Positions 38,607 through 50,309 are shown, counted from the stretch's first letter. The stretch: DNA of 64,000 bases from Gammaproteobacteria bacterium (GCA_018814405.1 JAHIZO010000007.1:400299-464298); one strand, 5' to 3'. Program-made: numbers and translations. The notes: generated by a model not told the origin, from the sequence alone.

Positions 38607-40364
38607 TTATTCCTTTTTGCTTTCTGGCTTGAGGAAGTCACTGGTCGGCAAGCTGTCACGGAACTCGGAGTAGTCGCCGTCAAGGCTGCCATCTTTGATC
38701 ACTACAGGTCGCAAGAAGATCACTAGTTCAGTCTTGGTTGATTTGTCACTGCGATTCTTGAAAGCTGCTCCAAAAAATGGAATTTTGCTTAGCAGAGGAA
38801 CTTCATCAGTTTGATTGGTGATGTCATCCTGCATCAAACCACCTAAAACAGCGATCTGGTTACTATCAATTTTCAAAATTGATTCCATTTCGCGAGTTTG
38901 CGTTTCCGGTATTTGATTTAGTGACACTCCGCCAACCAATAGGCCGGGATTAGGATCGGGTACATAGCGAACCAAGCGCGTGATGGTTGGGCGCAAATTG
39001 ATTTGCACAGAGTCATTCTCGCTGATTTGTGGCGTGACACTCATGGTGAAACCAACTGGAACGGTTTGTGGAGAGGTATTGTAAGTTGGTGCTACTGCAG
39101 GTGAAGTTGCAGTGGCAGCAGTTCCTGGCGTTACGCTCACAAGGAAATATATCAAGTTGTTTACGATGCGCAGCACAGCGGTCTGGTTATTCATCACGCT
39201 GAGTTTAGGGCTAGACAGCACTTTTACATCGCCGAAAGATTCCAGCAATGAAACGCTAGCTGCAATAGCGCCAAACTTTGAGCTGGGGTTGGCGTAGTTT
39301 AGAACGAACGTTCCAGATGACAACCCAGTGGTGGTAGGTAAAACGCCAGTACCAGGAGCCTGTCCGACTGAAAAACCTTTACTGGAGCCTGCCGCTAATA
39401 GCTTTGACCAATTAATCCCCTGTTGGTAGCTGTTGCTCAATGCCACCTCGGCAACGGTAACCTCAATGAGCACTTGCCGACGTGCGTTTTGCATCACGCG
39501 TGTAATGAGCTCATGAATCTTTTCATGCTGCTTCCCTGTGGCGCGTACGGTGATGATGCCGGCCTCTGGGTTGGGGATGACGGAAGCAGCCTCTCGGAAA
39601 GTGCTGCGTCGCGTTACGGTTGTCCCTTCTCCTTCTACCACGGCCGCATTGTCGGCATTAGCAGCAGCTGAGTCGCCTTTTTGGCTTTGGGTATTCTGTT
39701 GCTGTACGATAACTTCGCTGGAGCCTTGGGGCAGGACCTTATCTGTTTCGCGCAGGATGTCGGTTATGTTTTTGACTAAAGTATCCCAGAAGTGGTTCTT
39801 CGAAGAGTTCTTGATCGAGAGCTGCGAATTATTCGCCCCACCGCTGCTTGCGCCACCAGCGCCCCCCCCGCCAACCTGTGATGTATTGGAGATGCCGCCC
39901 TCGGCATCCCGAGCCATGTTCACATAGTCGATCTTGTAGCTTTTCAAGAATGGGGTGTCTGGCATTACAACTAGCAGGCCATCCTTGAGTTCATACCGCA
40001 TGTCCACTTGCTTGGAGATACGGTCAAGGATCTGGGGCAGCGTTTGGTTGATGGCGTTCAGCGTGACTACGCCATCGATGCCGCTATGGATGTCGATGTT
40101 GATCTTGGCGTCACGCGCCAGTGCGAACAGTATCTCGCGGGCGGGAAGATTGGTGACGACTACGCTGTAGGTTTCTACCTTTGCCGCTGCTTGAGGGGGC
40201 GGAAGAACAACAGCTTGTTTGCTGGGTTGGGGGATGGTGCCGCTGCTGCGGGCGACTGTATCCGGCGTCTGCTGGATGTGCATGTCGGACTGCTGGAGCG
40301 GTTTCGTGCTACAGGCGGCTAGCAACACACCGGTAGCGCAAAGCAATGCGTGACTGGACCTCAT
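38607..40364 (-). CDS. mshL: MshL secretin (lipoprotein)
   Basis: Lipobox LLAACS, secretin core (VTPQISENDSVQINLRPTITR, LGGLMQDD), ATG at 40364. Confidence 0.93.
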   Translation of the reverse strand: MRSSHALLCATGVLLAACSTKPLQQSDMHIQQTPDTVARSSGTIPQPSKQAVVLPPPQAAAKVETYSVVVTNLPAREILFALARDAKINIDIHSGIDGVVTLNAINQTLPQILDRISKQVDMRYELKDGLLVVMPDTPFLKSYKIDYVNMARDAEGGISNTSQVGGGGAGGASSGGANNSQLSIKNSSKNHFWDTLVKNITDILRETDKVLPQGSSEVIVQQQNTQSQKGDSAAANADNAAVVEGEGTTVTRRSTFREAASVIPNPEAGIITVRATGKQHEKIHELITRVMQNARRQVLIEVTVAEVALSNSYQQGINWSKLLAAGSSKGFSVGQAPGTGVLPTTTGLSSGTFVLNYANPSSKFGAIAASVSLLESFGDVKVLSSPKLSVMNNQTAVLRIVNNLIYFLVSVTPGTAATATSPAVAPTYNTSPQTVPVGFTMSVTPQISENDSVQINLRPTITRLVRYVPDPNPGLLVGGVSLNQIPETQTREMESILKIDSNQIAVLGGLMQDDITNQTDEVPLLSKIPFFGAAFKNRSDKSTKTELVIFLRPVVIKDGSLDGDYSEFRDSLPTSDFLKPESKKE

Positions 40365-40459
40365 TCCCTTTTTCCCCCTTAGGTTTTGCCGCAAGGTAAC
40401 CTAAATCACAGCGTGTCGCAACCGCCCTGATGGTCTATATATTTTTTTGTTTCATCAGC

Positions 40460-41917
40460 TTAAGGCGTGTTCTGATAGCTTTCCAGTAAGTGCAGGGTCG
40501 GTGCAAAAGCTTCCAAATAGCGAGCAGGGAGTTCCGGGATGGCTGCGCGAGCCTCGCTGCTGCTGGGGAAGCTGCCGTACAGCACGCGGAATGCATCTTG
40601 ACCATTTAGCTCGATAGGAATGATGAAGATATCTTCCAGTTTGCCCAGTTTGCGGGCTCTGCGCAGGAAACCTTCCATGCGTGCCGGCTGCACATTGGTG
40701 GTGTAGAAAAGCTGGATGCTGGTGTTTCCCTGAGACATTGCATTCAGCATGGCTTCGGTGGCATCCAGCCGTTGCTGCAGCAGGCTGCGCGGCGGAATGC
40801 TAGGTATATGTTTGAGCTTGATGGGTGGTCGCGCTTCCGCAATGTTGACAGTTTCCGCGACAGGGGCAGCGGCACTGACGGCAGATGCAGTCTCAATTTG
40901 TGGCGCTTCGGCTTCGGCAGATGCTGCGGGTGTAACAGCAACGGCAGAAGCAGCGGGAATGACCGGCTTCAATTCAGCCAGTTGTCGCGGCTTCTGTGCT
41001 TCTGGCATGCGCTCTTGATTAAAGAACCATCCGGCGCCGACCAGAATGGCTGCGAACAATATCAATCCGCCCAGCACTGCAACATATCTTCGGCCACTCC
41101 AGTTGCGCATCGGCGTCATTTCGCTATCGCGCAAGGCTGCCTGTACGTGACGTTCTTCGATCTTGTGTGTGTTTTCAACAAAAGCGGCCAGCAATGACTT
41201 GTCGGCCAGGATGTTGACTCTACGCATCAGGCCTTGCGAGGCTTTTCCGATTTGCTTTTCCGCGTTTGCAGAAAAAATATCCGGCCCTTTGTAACCCGCA
41301 GCACGCATGCGGAACATCAGATAGGCATGCACGATCTTGGGTGAGAGCGGCAGGATGGTGAAGTGATGAACGATGCGATCTTTCAGTTGGCGCATATTGG
41401 TTTGCGCCAGTTTCTCGTCCAGTTCGGGTTGACCGAACAACACGATCTGCAGCAATTTGTGTTTGCCGACTTGCAGGTTGTAGAGCAATCGCAACTCTTC
41501 TAGTGTCTCCAGCGGCATGGCATGGGCTTCATCTACCAGTACCACGACACGCTCGCCACGTTCGTACATGGTTTCCAGATGATTTTGCAGCGTCTGCAGG
41601 ATGACGTTTACGCGCTTGCCTTCCAGGTCGAGTTGCAGGCGGTCGGCGATGGCGTACAGCAGTTCGTCGCGCGACATGCTGGGATTGGCGAGGTAGATCG
41701 CCTTGATGTTGGTGGGGAGCTTGTCCAGCAGCATGCGGCAAAGCATGGTCTTGCCACTGCCGACTTCGCCGCTGATCTTGATGATGCCTTCGCCGTCAGT
41801 GATGGCGTAGACCAATGCGTCGAGTATCTCTCCGCGATTGGCGCCCGAGAAGAAGAAATCTGTGACCGGTGTGATCTTGAACGGAGGCTCGTCGAGCCCG
41901 AAATGCTCCAGATACAT
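40460..41917 (-). CDS. mshM: MshM (ExeA-like) AAA ATPase with SPOR-like C-terminus
   Basis: MYLEHFGLDEPPFKITPVTDFFFSGANRGEILDALVYAI, GEVGSGKTMLCRMLL, VVLVDEAHAMPLETLEELRLL. Confidence 0.9.
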   Translation of the reverse strand: MYLEHFGLDEPPFKITPVTDFFFSGANRGEILDALVYAITDGEGIIKISGEVGSGKTMLCRMLLDKLPTNIKAIYLANPSMSRDELLYAIADRLQLDLEGKRVNVILQTLQNHLETMYERGERVVVLVDEAHAMPLETLEELRLLYNLQVGKHKLLQIVLFGQPELDEKLAQTNMRQLKDRIVHHFTILPLSPKIVHAYLMFRMRAAGYKGPDIFSANAEKQIGKASQGLMRRVNILADKSLLAAFVENTHKIEERHVQAALRDSEMTPMRNWSGRRYVAVLGGLILFAAILVGAGWFFNQERMPEAQKPRQLAELKPVIPAASAVAVTPAASAEAEAPQIETASAVSAAAPVAETVNIAEARPPIKLKHIPSIPPRSLLQQRLDATEAMLNAMSQGNTSIQLFYTTNVQPARMEGFLRRARKLGKLEDIFIIPIELNGQDAFRVLYGSFPSSSEARAAIPELPARYLEAFAPTLHLLESYQNTP

Positions 41918-41926
41918 CTTTTCCCC

Positions 41927-43453
41927 TTATTGATTGCGTTGCTGCGATCTGTGTTTTTGCAATGCATCCATGCGGCTGTACAAGGTGGTGCGTGCGATGC
42001 CGAGTAGTTTGGCCGCTTCGCTCACATTGCCTTGTGCCAGTTCCATGGCGGCATCGATATACGTTTGAGTATAGCCCATCAGCAGGTCATCAAGATTGAA
42101 GTCGCCTTCTTGTAAACGCGTGTGTGCGCCGACTTCGGGTGAGGTGGTCAGACTATCTGATAGATCGGGATGCAGATCGAACTCGCTTTCGAGCTGCTGG
42201 GCCGTGAGCTGTGCGTCAGGGTGTTTGGTGATCAAGCGAATCACGATATTGCGCAGTTCGCGGGTGTTGCCGGGGAAGCTATAGCGCTTCCAACTTGCTT
42301 CTGCGGACTCATCCAGTGTGAAGGGTGCGCTTTGCATCTGCTTGGAATACAGGCGTCGGAAGTGGTCGAGCAACAACATCTTGTCTTCGCCCAGCGTGCG
42401 CAGCGAAGGTACATTGATCGTGAAAACACTAAGGCGATGAAAAAGGTCGCTGCGGAAGTCGTTGCTGCGTACCGCTTGTGCCAACATTAAGTTGGTCGCT
42501 GCAATGATACGGGCATTGCTTTTTCGGGTGGCGGTCTCGCCTACACGCTGATATTCCCCGTTTTCCAGTACGCGCAGCAGCTTGGCTTGCAATTCCTGTG
42601 GCAGCTCGCCGATCTCGTCGAGGAACAGGATGCCATCTGATGCTTTTTCAAAGAATCCGACTTGCGCTGTCGTCGCGCCCGTGAATGACCCTTTGGCATG
42701 GCCGAACAAGGTGGATTCGAGCAAATTGGGGGCGATGGCTGCGCAGTTGATGGCGATGAATGGAGCGCTAGAATCGCGGCTGAGGCGCTGTAGCGCAGCC
42801 GCCACCAGCTCCTTGCCGCTGCCGGATTCGCCTTGGATCAACACCGGATAAGGGGTGTTCGCATAGAGTCTGATCTGATCGCGCATGGTGCGGATAGGCA
42901 GGCTGTCGCCAATGATGCCGAGTTGCTGTTCATTATAAGCGGCGCTCCGGCGTTCGTTGTGTTGCGCGATGAGGGCTGCGCGCAATTCGGCACGCAACGC
43001 CTCGGGCTTGCTGGGTTTTGCTACAAATTCGAATGCGCCCAATGCACGAGCATGGCGCGCATTGCCTTCATCGCTCTGTCCGGAGAGGGTGATGATCTTG
43101 ATATCGGGTGCATGGGCCAGCAGCTCTGCGATCAGGCGAAAGCCTTCCTGCGGACGGTGCGGGGTGGGCGGCAGGCCCAGATCGACCAGTGCCAGTTGCG
43201 GCGGCTCGGCTAATTCGCGCACCAGTCGCACGGCTTGCGGCCGATCCTCGGCTAGCAGGATGTCGAATTCGTCCGAGAGCGCCAGATGTAGCGAATCACG
43301 TATGAGTGGATCGTCATCGACGATGAGCAGGCTGGGGCGGACGTCTGAGTTCAATGGTTGGCACGGTGTTGGGTCGGCGATGCGCGCAGGATAGCCAGTA
43401 ATCGTGTCTAGCTCAAGCCGCTGCCGCGGCAGAATCACCGGATGGTTGAGCAT
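41927..43453 (-). CDS. sigma-54-dependent response regulator, REC-AAA-Fis (PrsR/NtrC family)
   Basis: LLIVDDDPLIRDSL receiver, GESGSGKELVAAAL, ESTLFGHAKGSFTGA (GAFTGA variant GSFTGA), C-terminal Fis HTH; ATG at 43453. Confidence 0.92.
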   Translation of the reverse strand: MLNHPVILPRQRLELDTITGYPARIADPTPCQPLNSDVRPSLLIVDDDPLIRDSLHLALSDEFDILLAEDRPQAVRLVRELAEPPQLALVDLGLPPTPHRPQEGFRLIAELLAHAPDIKIITLSGQSDEGNARHARALGAFEFVAKPSKPEALRAELRAALIAQHNERRSAAYNEQQLGIIGDSLPIRTMRDQIRLYANTPYPVLIQGESGSGKELVAAALQRLSRDSSAPFIAINCAAIAPNLLESTLFGHAKGSFTGATTAQVGFFEKASDGILFLDEIGELPQELQAKLLRVLENGEYQRVGETATRKSNARIIAATNLMLAQAVRSNDFRSDLFHRLSVFTINVPSLRTLGEDKMLLLDHFRRLYSKQMQSAPFTLDESAEASWKRYSFPGNTRELRNIVIRLITKHPDAQLTAQQLESEFDLHPDLSDSLTTSPEVGAHTRLQEGDFNLDDLLMGYTQTYIDAAMELAQGNVSEAAKLLGIARTTLYSRMDALQKHRSQQRNQ

Positions 43454-43474
43454 GGCGAAACAGAAGGGGTGAGG

Positions 43475-43483
43475 TGATAGAAT
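43475..43483 (+). promoter_or_regulatory. extended -10 for mlaF operon
   Basis: TGATAGAAT with GC-rich discriminator GCGCGCC. Confidence 0.6.
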
Positions 43484-43514
43484 GCGCGCCTGATTATTCA
43501 GTCGAGGTGTCTTT

Positions 43515-44321
43515 GTGTCCGAACAAGCGTTAGTTGAAATACGGGATGTGAACTTCTCGTACGATCGACGTCCCGTGCTGAACGGCATCAATATGTCTTT
43601 CGGCAAGGGCAAGGTGATCGCCGTGATGGGCGGCAGCGGCTGTGGCAAGACCACGCTTTTCAGGCTCATAGGCGGTGCACTGCGTCCGACCCGGGGCGAG
43701 GTGCGCATCGACGGCAAGGTCATCCACGAGCTGGACGACAAGGGTCTGTATGAGATGCGCCGCAAGATGGGCGTGCTGTTCCAGTTCGGCGCATTGTTCA
43801 CCGATATGTCGGTGTTCGATAATGTCGCATTCCAGATGCGCGAACATACCGATCTGCCGGAAGAGATCATCCATGATCTGGTGATGATGAAGTTGCACGC
43901 GGTCGGTTTGCGCGGCACGCATCAATTGATGCCGGCAGAGCTTTCGGGCGGTATGGCGCGCCGGGTCGCACTGGCGCGCACCATCGCGCTGGACCCTATG
44001 TTGATTTTGTATGACGAGCCGTTCGCCGGTTTGGACCCGATTTCGCTTTCAGTGGTGGGACAATTGATCCGCAAATTGAACGATGCGTTGGGTACCACAT
44101 CGGTGGTGGTGACGCACGATGTGCAGGAGTCGTTGAAGATAGTGGATTACGTGTATTTCATTTCGGATGGCGTGATCCGTGCGGAAGGTACGCCGGACGA
44201 GATACGTGCTTCGAGCGACCCTTTCGTGCACCAGTTCGTGCACGGCGAGATGGATGGGCCGCTGCCATTCCATTACCCTACAGCCGCGACGTATGAGCAG
44301 GACATGGGAGTAAATAACTGA
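43515..44321 (+). CDS. mlaF: phospholipid ABC transporter ATPase MlaF
   Basis: VMGGSGCGKTTLFRLIGG, LSGGMARRVALARTIALDPMLILYDEPFAGLDPIS. Confidence 0.97.
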   Translation: MSEQALVEIRDVNFSYDRRPVLNGINMSFGKGKVIAVMGGSGCGKTTLFRLIGGALRPTRGEVRIDGKVIHELDDKGLYEMRRKMGVLFQFGALFTDMSVFDNVAFQMREHTDLPEEIIHDLVMMKLHAVGLRGTHQLMPAELSGGMARRVALARTIALDPMLILYDEPFAGLDPISLSVVGQLIRKLNDALGTTSVVVTHDVQESLKIVDYVYFISDGVIRAEGTPDEIRASSDPFVHQFVHGEMDGPLPFHYPTAATYEQDMGVNN

Positions 44322-45109
44322 TGCCGTTGATCAAGAGTGTTCAAGGAGTTGGGCATCGTGTCGTGGATTCGATATGGCGGCTGGGCGTTGCGGCGCGTTT
44401 TCTGTCGATGACGCTGTTGCAATCCGGCATGAGTTTCCGGCGTTTCCATCTCATCGTGAAGGAGATGTTCTCCAGTGGTGTGATGTCGCTCATCATCATA
44501 GGCGTGGCGGGCTTGTTCGTGGGTATGGTGTTGGGTTTGCAAGGATTCGAAACACTGAAGCGCTATGGCTCCGAATCTGCTCTGGGTTCGCTGGTCGCGC
44601 TGTCGCTGGTGCGTGAACTGGGGCCGGTGTTAGCGGCGTTGTTGTTCGCCAGCCGCGCTGGCTCGGCGATGACAGCCGAGATCGGTCTGATGAAAGCGAC
44701 CGAACAGATCTCCGCCATGGAGATGATGGCGGTCAGCCCTATCGCCCGTGTGGTAGCGCCGCGTTTCTGGGCGGGCGTGATCTCCATGCCTTTGCTGGCG
44801 GCACTGTTCTCTGCCATGGGCGTGTTCGGCGGTTATGTGGTCGGGGTGGTGATGATCGGCGTGGACGAAGGATCGTTCTGGTCGCAGATGCAGGCATCGG
44901 TGGATTTTCGCGATGACATCATCAACGGCGTCATCAAGAGTTTCGTATTCGGTGTGGCGGTCACAGTGATCGCCTTGTTCGAGGGTTTCGATGCGCCGCC
45001 GACGGCGGAAGGCGTATCAGGCGCGACCACGCGCACAGTGGTGGAATCATCTTTGGCGATCTTGATGCTTGATTTCATCTTGACCGCATTCATGTTCAGG
45101 GGAGTTTGA
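44321..45109 (+). CDS. mlaE: phospholipid ABC transporter permease MlaE
   Basis: MlaE family, RAGSAMTAEIGLMKATEQISAMEMM. Confidence 0.97.
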   Translation: MPLIKSVQGVGHRVVDSIWRLGVAARFLSMTLLQSGMSFRRFHLIVKEMFSSGVMSLIIIGVAGLFVGMVLGLQGFETLKRYGSESALGSLVALSLVRELGPVLAALLFASRAGSAMTAEIGLMKATEQISAMEMMAVSPIARVVAPRFWAGVISMPLLAALFSAMGVFGGYVVGVVMIGVDEGSFWSQMQASVDFRDDIINGVIKSFVFGVAVTVIALFEGFDAPPTAEGVSGATTRTVVESSLAILMLDFILTAFMFRGV

Positions 45110-45573
45110 CGATGCAGCGCACGATATTGGATCTGTGGGTAGGGGCTTTCGTGGTGGCGGGTATCGCCGCTTTAGTGGTGTTGGCACTGAAAGTTGGAAA
45201 CTTGAGTACTTACAACGTGTCGGAGACTTACCAGTTGTCCGCGTACTTCACCAACGTTGGCGGCTTGAAGCCGACTGCTTCGGTGCGCAGTGCCGGAGTG
45301 CTGGTGGGGCGGGTGAACAGTATCGTGTTGGATACTGATCGTTACGAAGCCAAGGTGACGATCAGCGTTGACAAACGTTACCAGTTCCCCAAGGACACAT
45401 TTGCCAACATCCTGACTTCGGGTTTGTTGGGCGAGCAGTACATCGGATTGATCCCAGGTGGGGATGAGGAGACGTTGCAGGATGGTGGCGTGTTCAGGAA
45501 GACGCAGTCGGCTATGGTGCTGGAAGACCTGATCGGCAAGTTCCTGTTCAGCCAGGCTGACAGCAAAGAGTAA
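45106..45573 (+). CDS. mlaD: MCE-domain protein MlaD
   Basis: YQLSAYFTNVGGLKPTASVRSAGVLVGRVNSI, LTSGLLGEQYIGLIPGG. Confidence 0.96.
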   Translation: MTMQRTILDLWVGAFVVAGIAALVVLALKVGNLSTYNVSETYQLSAYFTNVGGLKPTASVRSAGVLVGRVNSIVLDTDRYEAKVTISVDKRYQFPKDTFANILTSGLLGEQYIGLIPGGDEETLQDGGVFRKTQSAMVLEDLIGKFLFSQADSKE

Positions 45574-45594
45574 TCCAGGAGAGAAGGACGCAAC

Positions 45595-46221
45595 ATGAAA
45601 AAGATACTTTTGGTATTGCTGATGGCGACTATGGGCATGTCCGCGTGGGCAGAGGAGGTGAACGCAACGCCCGATGGGTTGATCATGGCTACCGTGCGTG
45701 AAGTGCTCGCAGTCGTGAAGCAGGATAATTCTATCGTGACAGACCAGCCGCGTTTGCAGGCTCTGGTCAACGAGAAGATCCTGCCGCATTTTGACTTTAC
45801 GCGCATGACGCAACTGGCAGTGGGACGTCCGTGGCGCACGGCTACAGCCGAGCAAAAGGAGTCGCTGGTGCGGGAGTTCCGCGCCATGCTGGTGCGTACC
45901 TATACCAAAGTATTCAGCACCTATCCCGATCCGGAAGTTGAAGTTAAATCCGCCAGATTGTTGGACGAGAACGAGGCGACGGTGCGCAGCGTCATTCGCG
46001 TATCGGACGGCCGGGTGGTGACAGTGGACTACGAGATGAGGAAGAAAGAGGGCGACTGGAAGGCATTCGATGTGACCGTAGAGGGCATCAGCATGGTGAC
46101 CAGCTACCGCGGCTCTTTTGCCGACGAGATCAAGCAGGTCGGTATTGATGGATTGATCAAGACGCTGTCCGAAAAGAATCGTGACGCAGGCGATACGGCC
46201 GCGGCTGGAAAAAAGGGATAA
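45595..46221 (+). CDS. mlaC: phospholipid-binding protein MlaC
   Basis: Signal peptide, ILPHFDFTRMTQLAVGRPWRTATAEQKESLVREFRAMLVRTY. Confidence 0.96.
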   Translation: MKKILLVLLMATMGMSAWAEEVNATPDGLIMATVREVLAVVKQDNSIVTDQPRLQALVNEKILPHFDFTRMTQLAVGRPWRTATAEQKESLVREFRAMLVRTYTKVFSTYPDPEVEVKSARLLDENEATVRSVIRVSDGRVVTVDYEMRKKEGDWKAFDVTVEGISMVTSYRGSFADEIKQVGIDGLIKTLSEKNRDAGDTAAAGKKG

Positions 46222-46517
46222 TGGAATTGATACAGTTCGAAGGTGATCGCATGTTGGTATCCGGGCCGCTTACGCTGGAAACGGCAAGAGAAGCGTCGCT
46301 CACTGAAATCCCTGCCGAGCTTAATGTGTCGACCATCGATCTTGGTGGTGTGACTACGGTCGATTCGTTCGCGTTGGGTGTGCTCATGCAGTGGGCACGC
46401 CAGCATAAGGGTAAACTTGATTTCACAAATATTCCGCAAAGCCTGCGCAGCCTCGCAGATCTATACGATGTGTCCGCCATGCTTTCCATCGCGGCTCCCG
46501 AAAACTCCTCTCATTGA
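46221..46517 (+). CDS. mlaB: STAS-domain protein MlaB
   Basis: Small STAS protein, VSTIDLGGVTTVDSFALGVL; mlaFEDCB order. Confidence 0.93.
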   Translation: MELIQFEGDRMLVSGPLTLETAREASLTEIPAELNVSTIDLGGVTTVDSFALGVLMQWARQHKGKLDFTNIPQSLRSLADLYDVSAMLSIAAPENSSH

Positions 46518-47774
<1,257 letters not shown>

Positions 47775-47824
47775 TCACCTTAATGCAGGCGCTTGCGCCG
47801 TTTGCAACGATAGAAAGTAGAAAT

Positions 47825-48460
47825 ATGATCACCATCGCCTTATCCAAGGGCCGCATCTTCGAAGAGACTCTGCCGCTGCTGGAGGCAGCCGGTATCAAAC
47901 CGCTGGAAGATCCGGAATCCTCGCGCAAACTCATCTTGCCCACCAATCGTGATGATGTACAACTCATCATCGTGCGCGCTTCCGATGTGCCGACCTATGT
48001 GCAATACGGTGCGGCCGATCTGGGCGTGGCGGGCAAGGATGTGCTGAACGAGCATGGCGGAGAAGGGTTGTACCAGCCGCTGGATCTGAACATCGCCAAG
48101 TGCCGCATGATGGTGGCCGTGCAGAACGGTTTCGATTACGAATCGGCAGTCAAACAGGGGGCGCGTCTGCGCGTGGCAACCAAATATGTGAAGACGGCGC
48201 GCGAACACTTCGCCTCCAAGGGCGTGCATGTCGACCTGATCAAGCTGTACGGCTCAATGGAGTTGGCACCGCTGGTCGGATTGTCCGATGCCATCGTCGA
48301 CTTGGTGAGCAGTGGTGCGACCCTGAAAGCCAACGATCTCGTGGCAGTGGAGGATATCGTGCATATCTCTTCGCGCTTGGTGGTGAATCAGGCCTCGCTG
48401 AAACTCAAGCGCGCGACCATCCAGCCCATGCTGGATGCTTTTGCCGGAGCGATCAAATGA
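47825..48460 (+). CDS. hisG: ATP phosphoribosyltransferase (short form)
   Basis: [27 protein letters not shown] at 47825. Confidence 0.97.
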   Translation: MITIALSKGRIFEETLPLLEAAGIKPLEDPESSRKLILPTNRDDVQLIIVRASDVPTYVQYGAADLGVAGKDVLNEHGGEGLYQPLDLNIAKCRMMVAVQNGFDYESAVKQGARLRVATKYVKTAREHFASKGVHVDLIKLYGSMELAPLVGLSDAIVDLVSSGATLKANDLVAVEDIVHISSRLVVNQASLKLKRATIQPMLDAFAGAIK

Positions 48461-49755
48461 ACATCACACGACTCTCTACCCAGCAAGTCGATTTCGATGC
48501 GCGTCTGAGTGCGCTGCTGGCCTTCGAAGAGACAGCCGACGAGAAGCTGGAAGCGACCGTCGCAGCCATCCTTGCCGATGTGAAGAAGCGTGGTGACGAT
48601 GCCGTGCTGGAATACACGCGCAAGTTTGACCGTCTGCCATTGGCCGATGCGGCTGCGATGGAATTGTCGAAGTCCGAACTGAAAGCGGCATTTGATGGTT
48701 TGCCTGCCGAGCAGAGAATAGCGCTGGAGCAAGCTGCGCAACGCGTCACTTCCTATCACCAGAAGCAGGTGCAGCCTTCCTGGAGTTATGAGGATGAAGA
48801 CGGCACCTTGCTCGGCCAGCAAGTCACGCCGCTGGATCGCGTCGGTCTGTATGTGCCGGGCGGCAAGGCGGCCTATCCTTCTTCTGTCTTGATGAATGCA
48901 TTGCCCGCCAAGGTGGCCGGCGTGTCTGAACTCATCATGGTTGTGCCGACACCGGATGGCACAAAGAACCAGTTGGTGTTGGCTGCTGCACATCTATGTG
49001 GAGTGGATCGCGTGTTCACTATCGGTGGCGCACAGGCGGTGGCGGCACTCGCTTATGGCACAGCCAGCATCCCCAAGGTGGACAAGATCGTCGGCCCCGG
49101 CAACGCCTATGTCGCTTCCGCCAAGCGCCGCGTGTTCGGTGCTTGCGGTATCGACATGATCGCGGGACCTTCAGAGATATTGGTGATCTGTGATGGACAG
49201 ACTAACCCTGACTGGGTGGCGATGGATCTGTTCTCGCAGGCCGAGCACGATGAGCTGGCGCAAGCCATCCTGCTGTCGCCGGATGCGGCCTTCATCGAAG
49301 CAGTGGCTGCCAGTGCCGACAAGCTGTTGGAACAGATGCCGCGCAAGGACATCATCAAGACTGCGCTGGAGAATCGCGGTGCATTGATCCATGTGGCTGA
49401 TATGGATGAAGCCTGCGCGATCTCCAACCGTATCGCACCGGAACACTTGGAGATGTCGGTGGCAGATCCGCAGTCTTGGTTGCCCAAGCTCAAGCATGCT
49501 GGGGCCATCTTCATGGGGCGCTACACCTCGGAATCGCTGGGCGACTACTGTGCCGGTCCGAATCACGTTCTGCCAACATCGGGAACGGCGCGTTTTTCTT
49601 CGCCGCTGGGGGTCTATGACTTCCAGAAACGCAGCAGCCTGATCCAGGTTTCGGCGGCCGGGGCGCAGAAATTGGGGGCAATCGCCTCTACGCTTGCGTT
49701 TGGCGAGGGTTTGCAGGCACACGCCCAGTCTGCGCTGTACCGGAAAAACGGTTAA
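48457..49755 (+). CDS. hisD: histidinol dehydrogenase
   Basis: [43 protein letters not shown] at 48457, ATGA overlap with hisG. Confidence 0.98.
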   Translation: MNITRLSTQQVDFDARLSALLAFEETADEKLEATVAAILADVKKRGDDAVLEYTRKFDRLPLADAAAMELSKSELKAAFDGLPAEQRIALEQAAQRVTSYHQKQVQPSWSYEDEDGTLLGQQVTPLDRVGLYVPGGKAAYPSSVLMNALPAKVAGVSELIMVVPTPDGTKNQLVLAAAHLCGVDRVFTIGGAQAVAALAYGTASIPKVDKIVGPGNAYVASAKRRVFGACGIDMIAGPSEILVICDGQTNPDWVAMDLFSQAEHDELAQAILLSPDAAFIEAVAASADKLLEQMPRKDIIKTALENRGALIHVADMDEACAISNRIAPEHLEMSVADPQSWLPKLKHAGAIFMGRYTSESLGDYCAGPNHVLPTSGTARFSSPLGVYDFQKRSSLIQVSAAGAQKLGAIASTLAFGEGLQAHAQSALYRKNG

Positions 49756-49764
49756 AACTTTCGG

Positions 49765-49793
49765 TTGTGTGTTCTGCTCTGTTTGGGTAGAAT
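49765..49793 (+). promoter_or_regulatory. rpmB promoter
   Basis: TTGTGT (49765-49770), 17-bp spacer, TAGAAT (49788-49793), CCGCGCC discriminator. Confidence 0.7.
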
Positions 49794-49829
49794 CCGCGCC
49801 TCATTTTTGCAATTGGTCTGGAGTCAGTC

Positions 49830-50066
49830 ATGGCACGCGTATGTCAAGTAACGGGAAAAGCCCCAATGTCGGGCAACAATGTTTCCCACGCACACAACAA
49901 AACCAAGCGTCGTTTCTTGCCGAATCTGCAACGTCGTCGTTTGTGGGTTGAATCGGAAAACCGTTGGGTGTCTTTGCGCCTGACTAATGCTGCATTGCGC
50001 ACCATCGACAAGAACGGCATCGAAGCCGTACTGTTCGAAATGCGTGCTCGCGGCGAGAAGGTATAA
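49830..50066 (+). CDS. rpmB: 50S ribosomal protein L28
   Basis: [34 protein letters not shown]. Confidence 0.98.
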   Translation: MARVCQVTGKAPMSGNNVSHAHNKTKRRFLPNLQRRRLWVESENRWVSLRLTNAALRTIDKNGIEAVLFEMRARGEKV

Positions 50067-50077
50067 GGAGACGCACC

Positions 50078-50248
50078 ATGGCATCTAAAGGCGGACGCGA
50101 AAAAATCAAACTGGAATCCTCTGCTGGTACAGGGCATTTCTACACGACTAACAAGAACAAGCGCACTACTCCACAAAAGCTCGAATTCATGAAGTTCGAC
50201 CCAGTGGCACGTAAGCATGTCGCATACAAGGAAACCAAGCTGAAGTGA
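50078..50248 (+). CDS. rpmG: 50S ribosomal protein L33 (no Zn-ribbon cysteines)
   Basis: [56 protein letters not shown], 56 aa, missing from the ORF track because of length. Confidence 0.97.
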   Translation: MASKGGREKIKLESSAGTGHFYTTNKNKRTTPQKLEFMKFDPVARKHVAYKETKLK

Positions 50249-50276
50249 TTCGGTTAAGTTTCGGCAGACAATAAAG

Positions 50277-50305
50277 AACCCGCAGCGATGCGGGTTTTCT
50301 TTTTG
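50277..50305 (+). terminator. rho-independent terminator after rpmG
   Basis: AACCCGCA-GCGA-TGCGGGTT then TTCTTTTT. Confidence 0.88.
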
Positions 50306-50309
50306 GAGA

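Noticed and set aside
43454-43918. N-terminal 155-aa extension of the response regulator ORF
   Set aside because: Antisense to mlaF; the true ATG is at 43453 just before the receiver domain.
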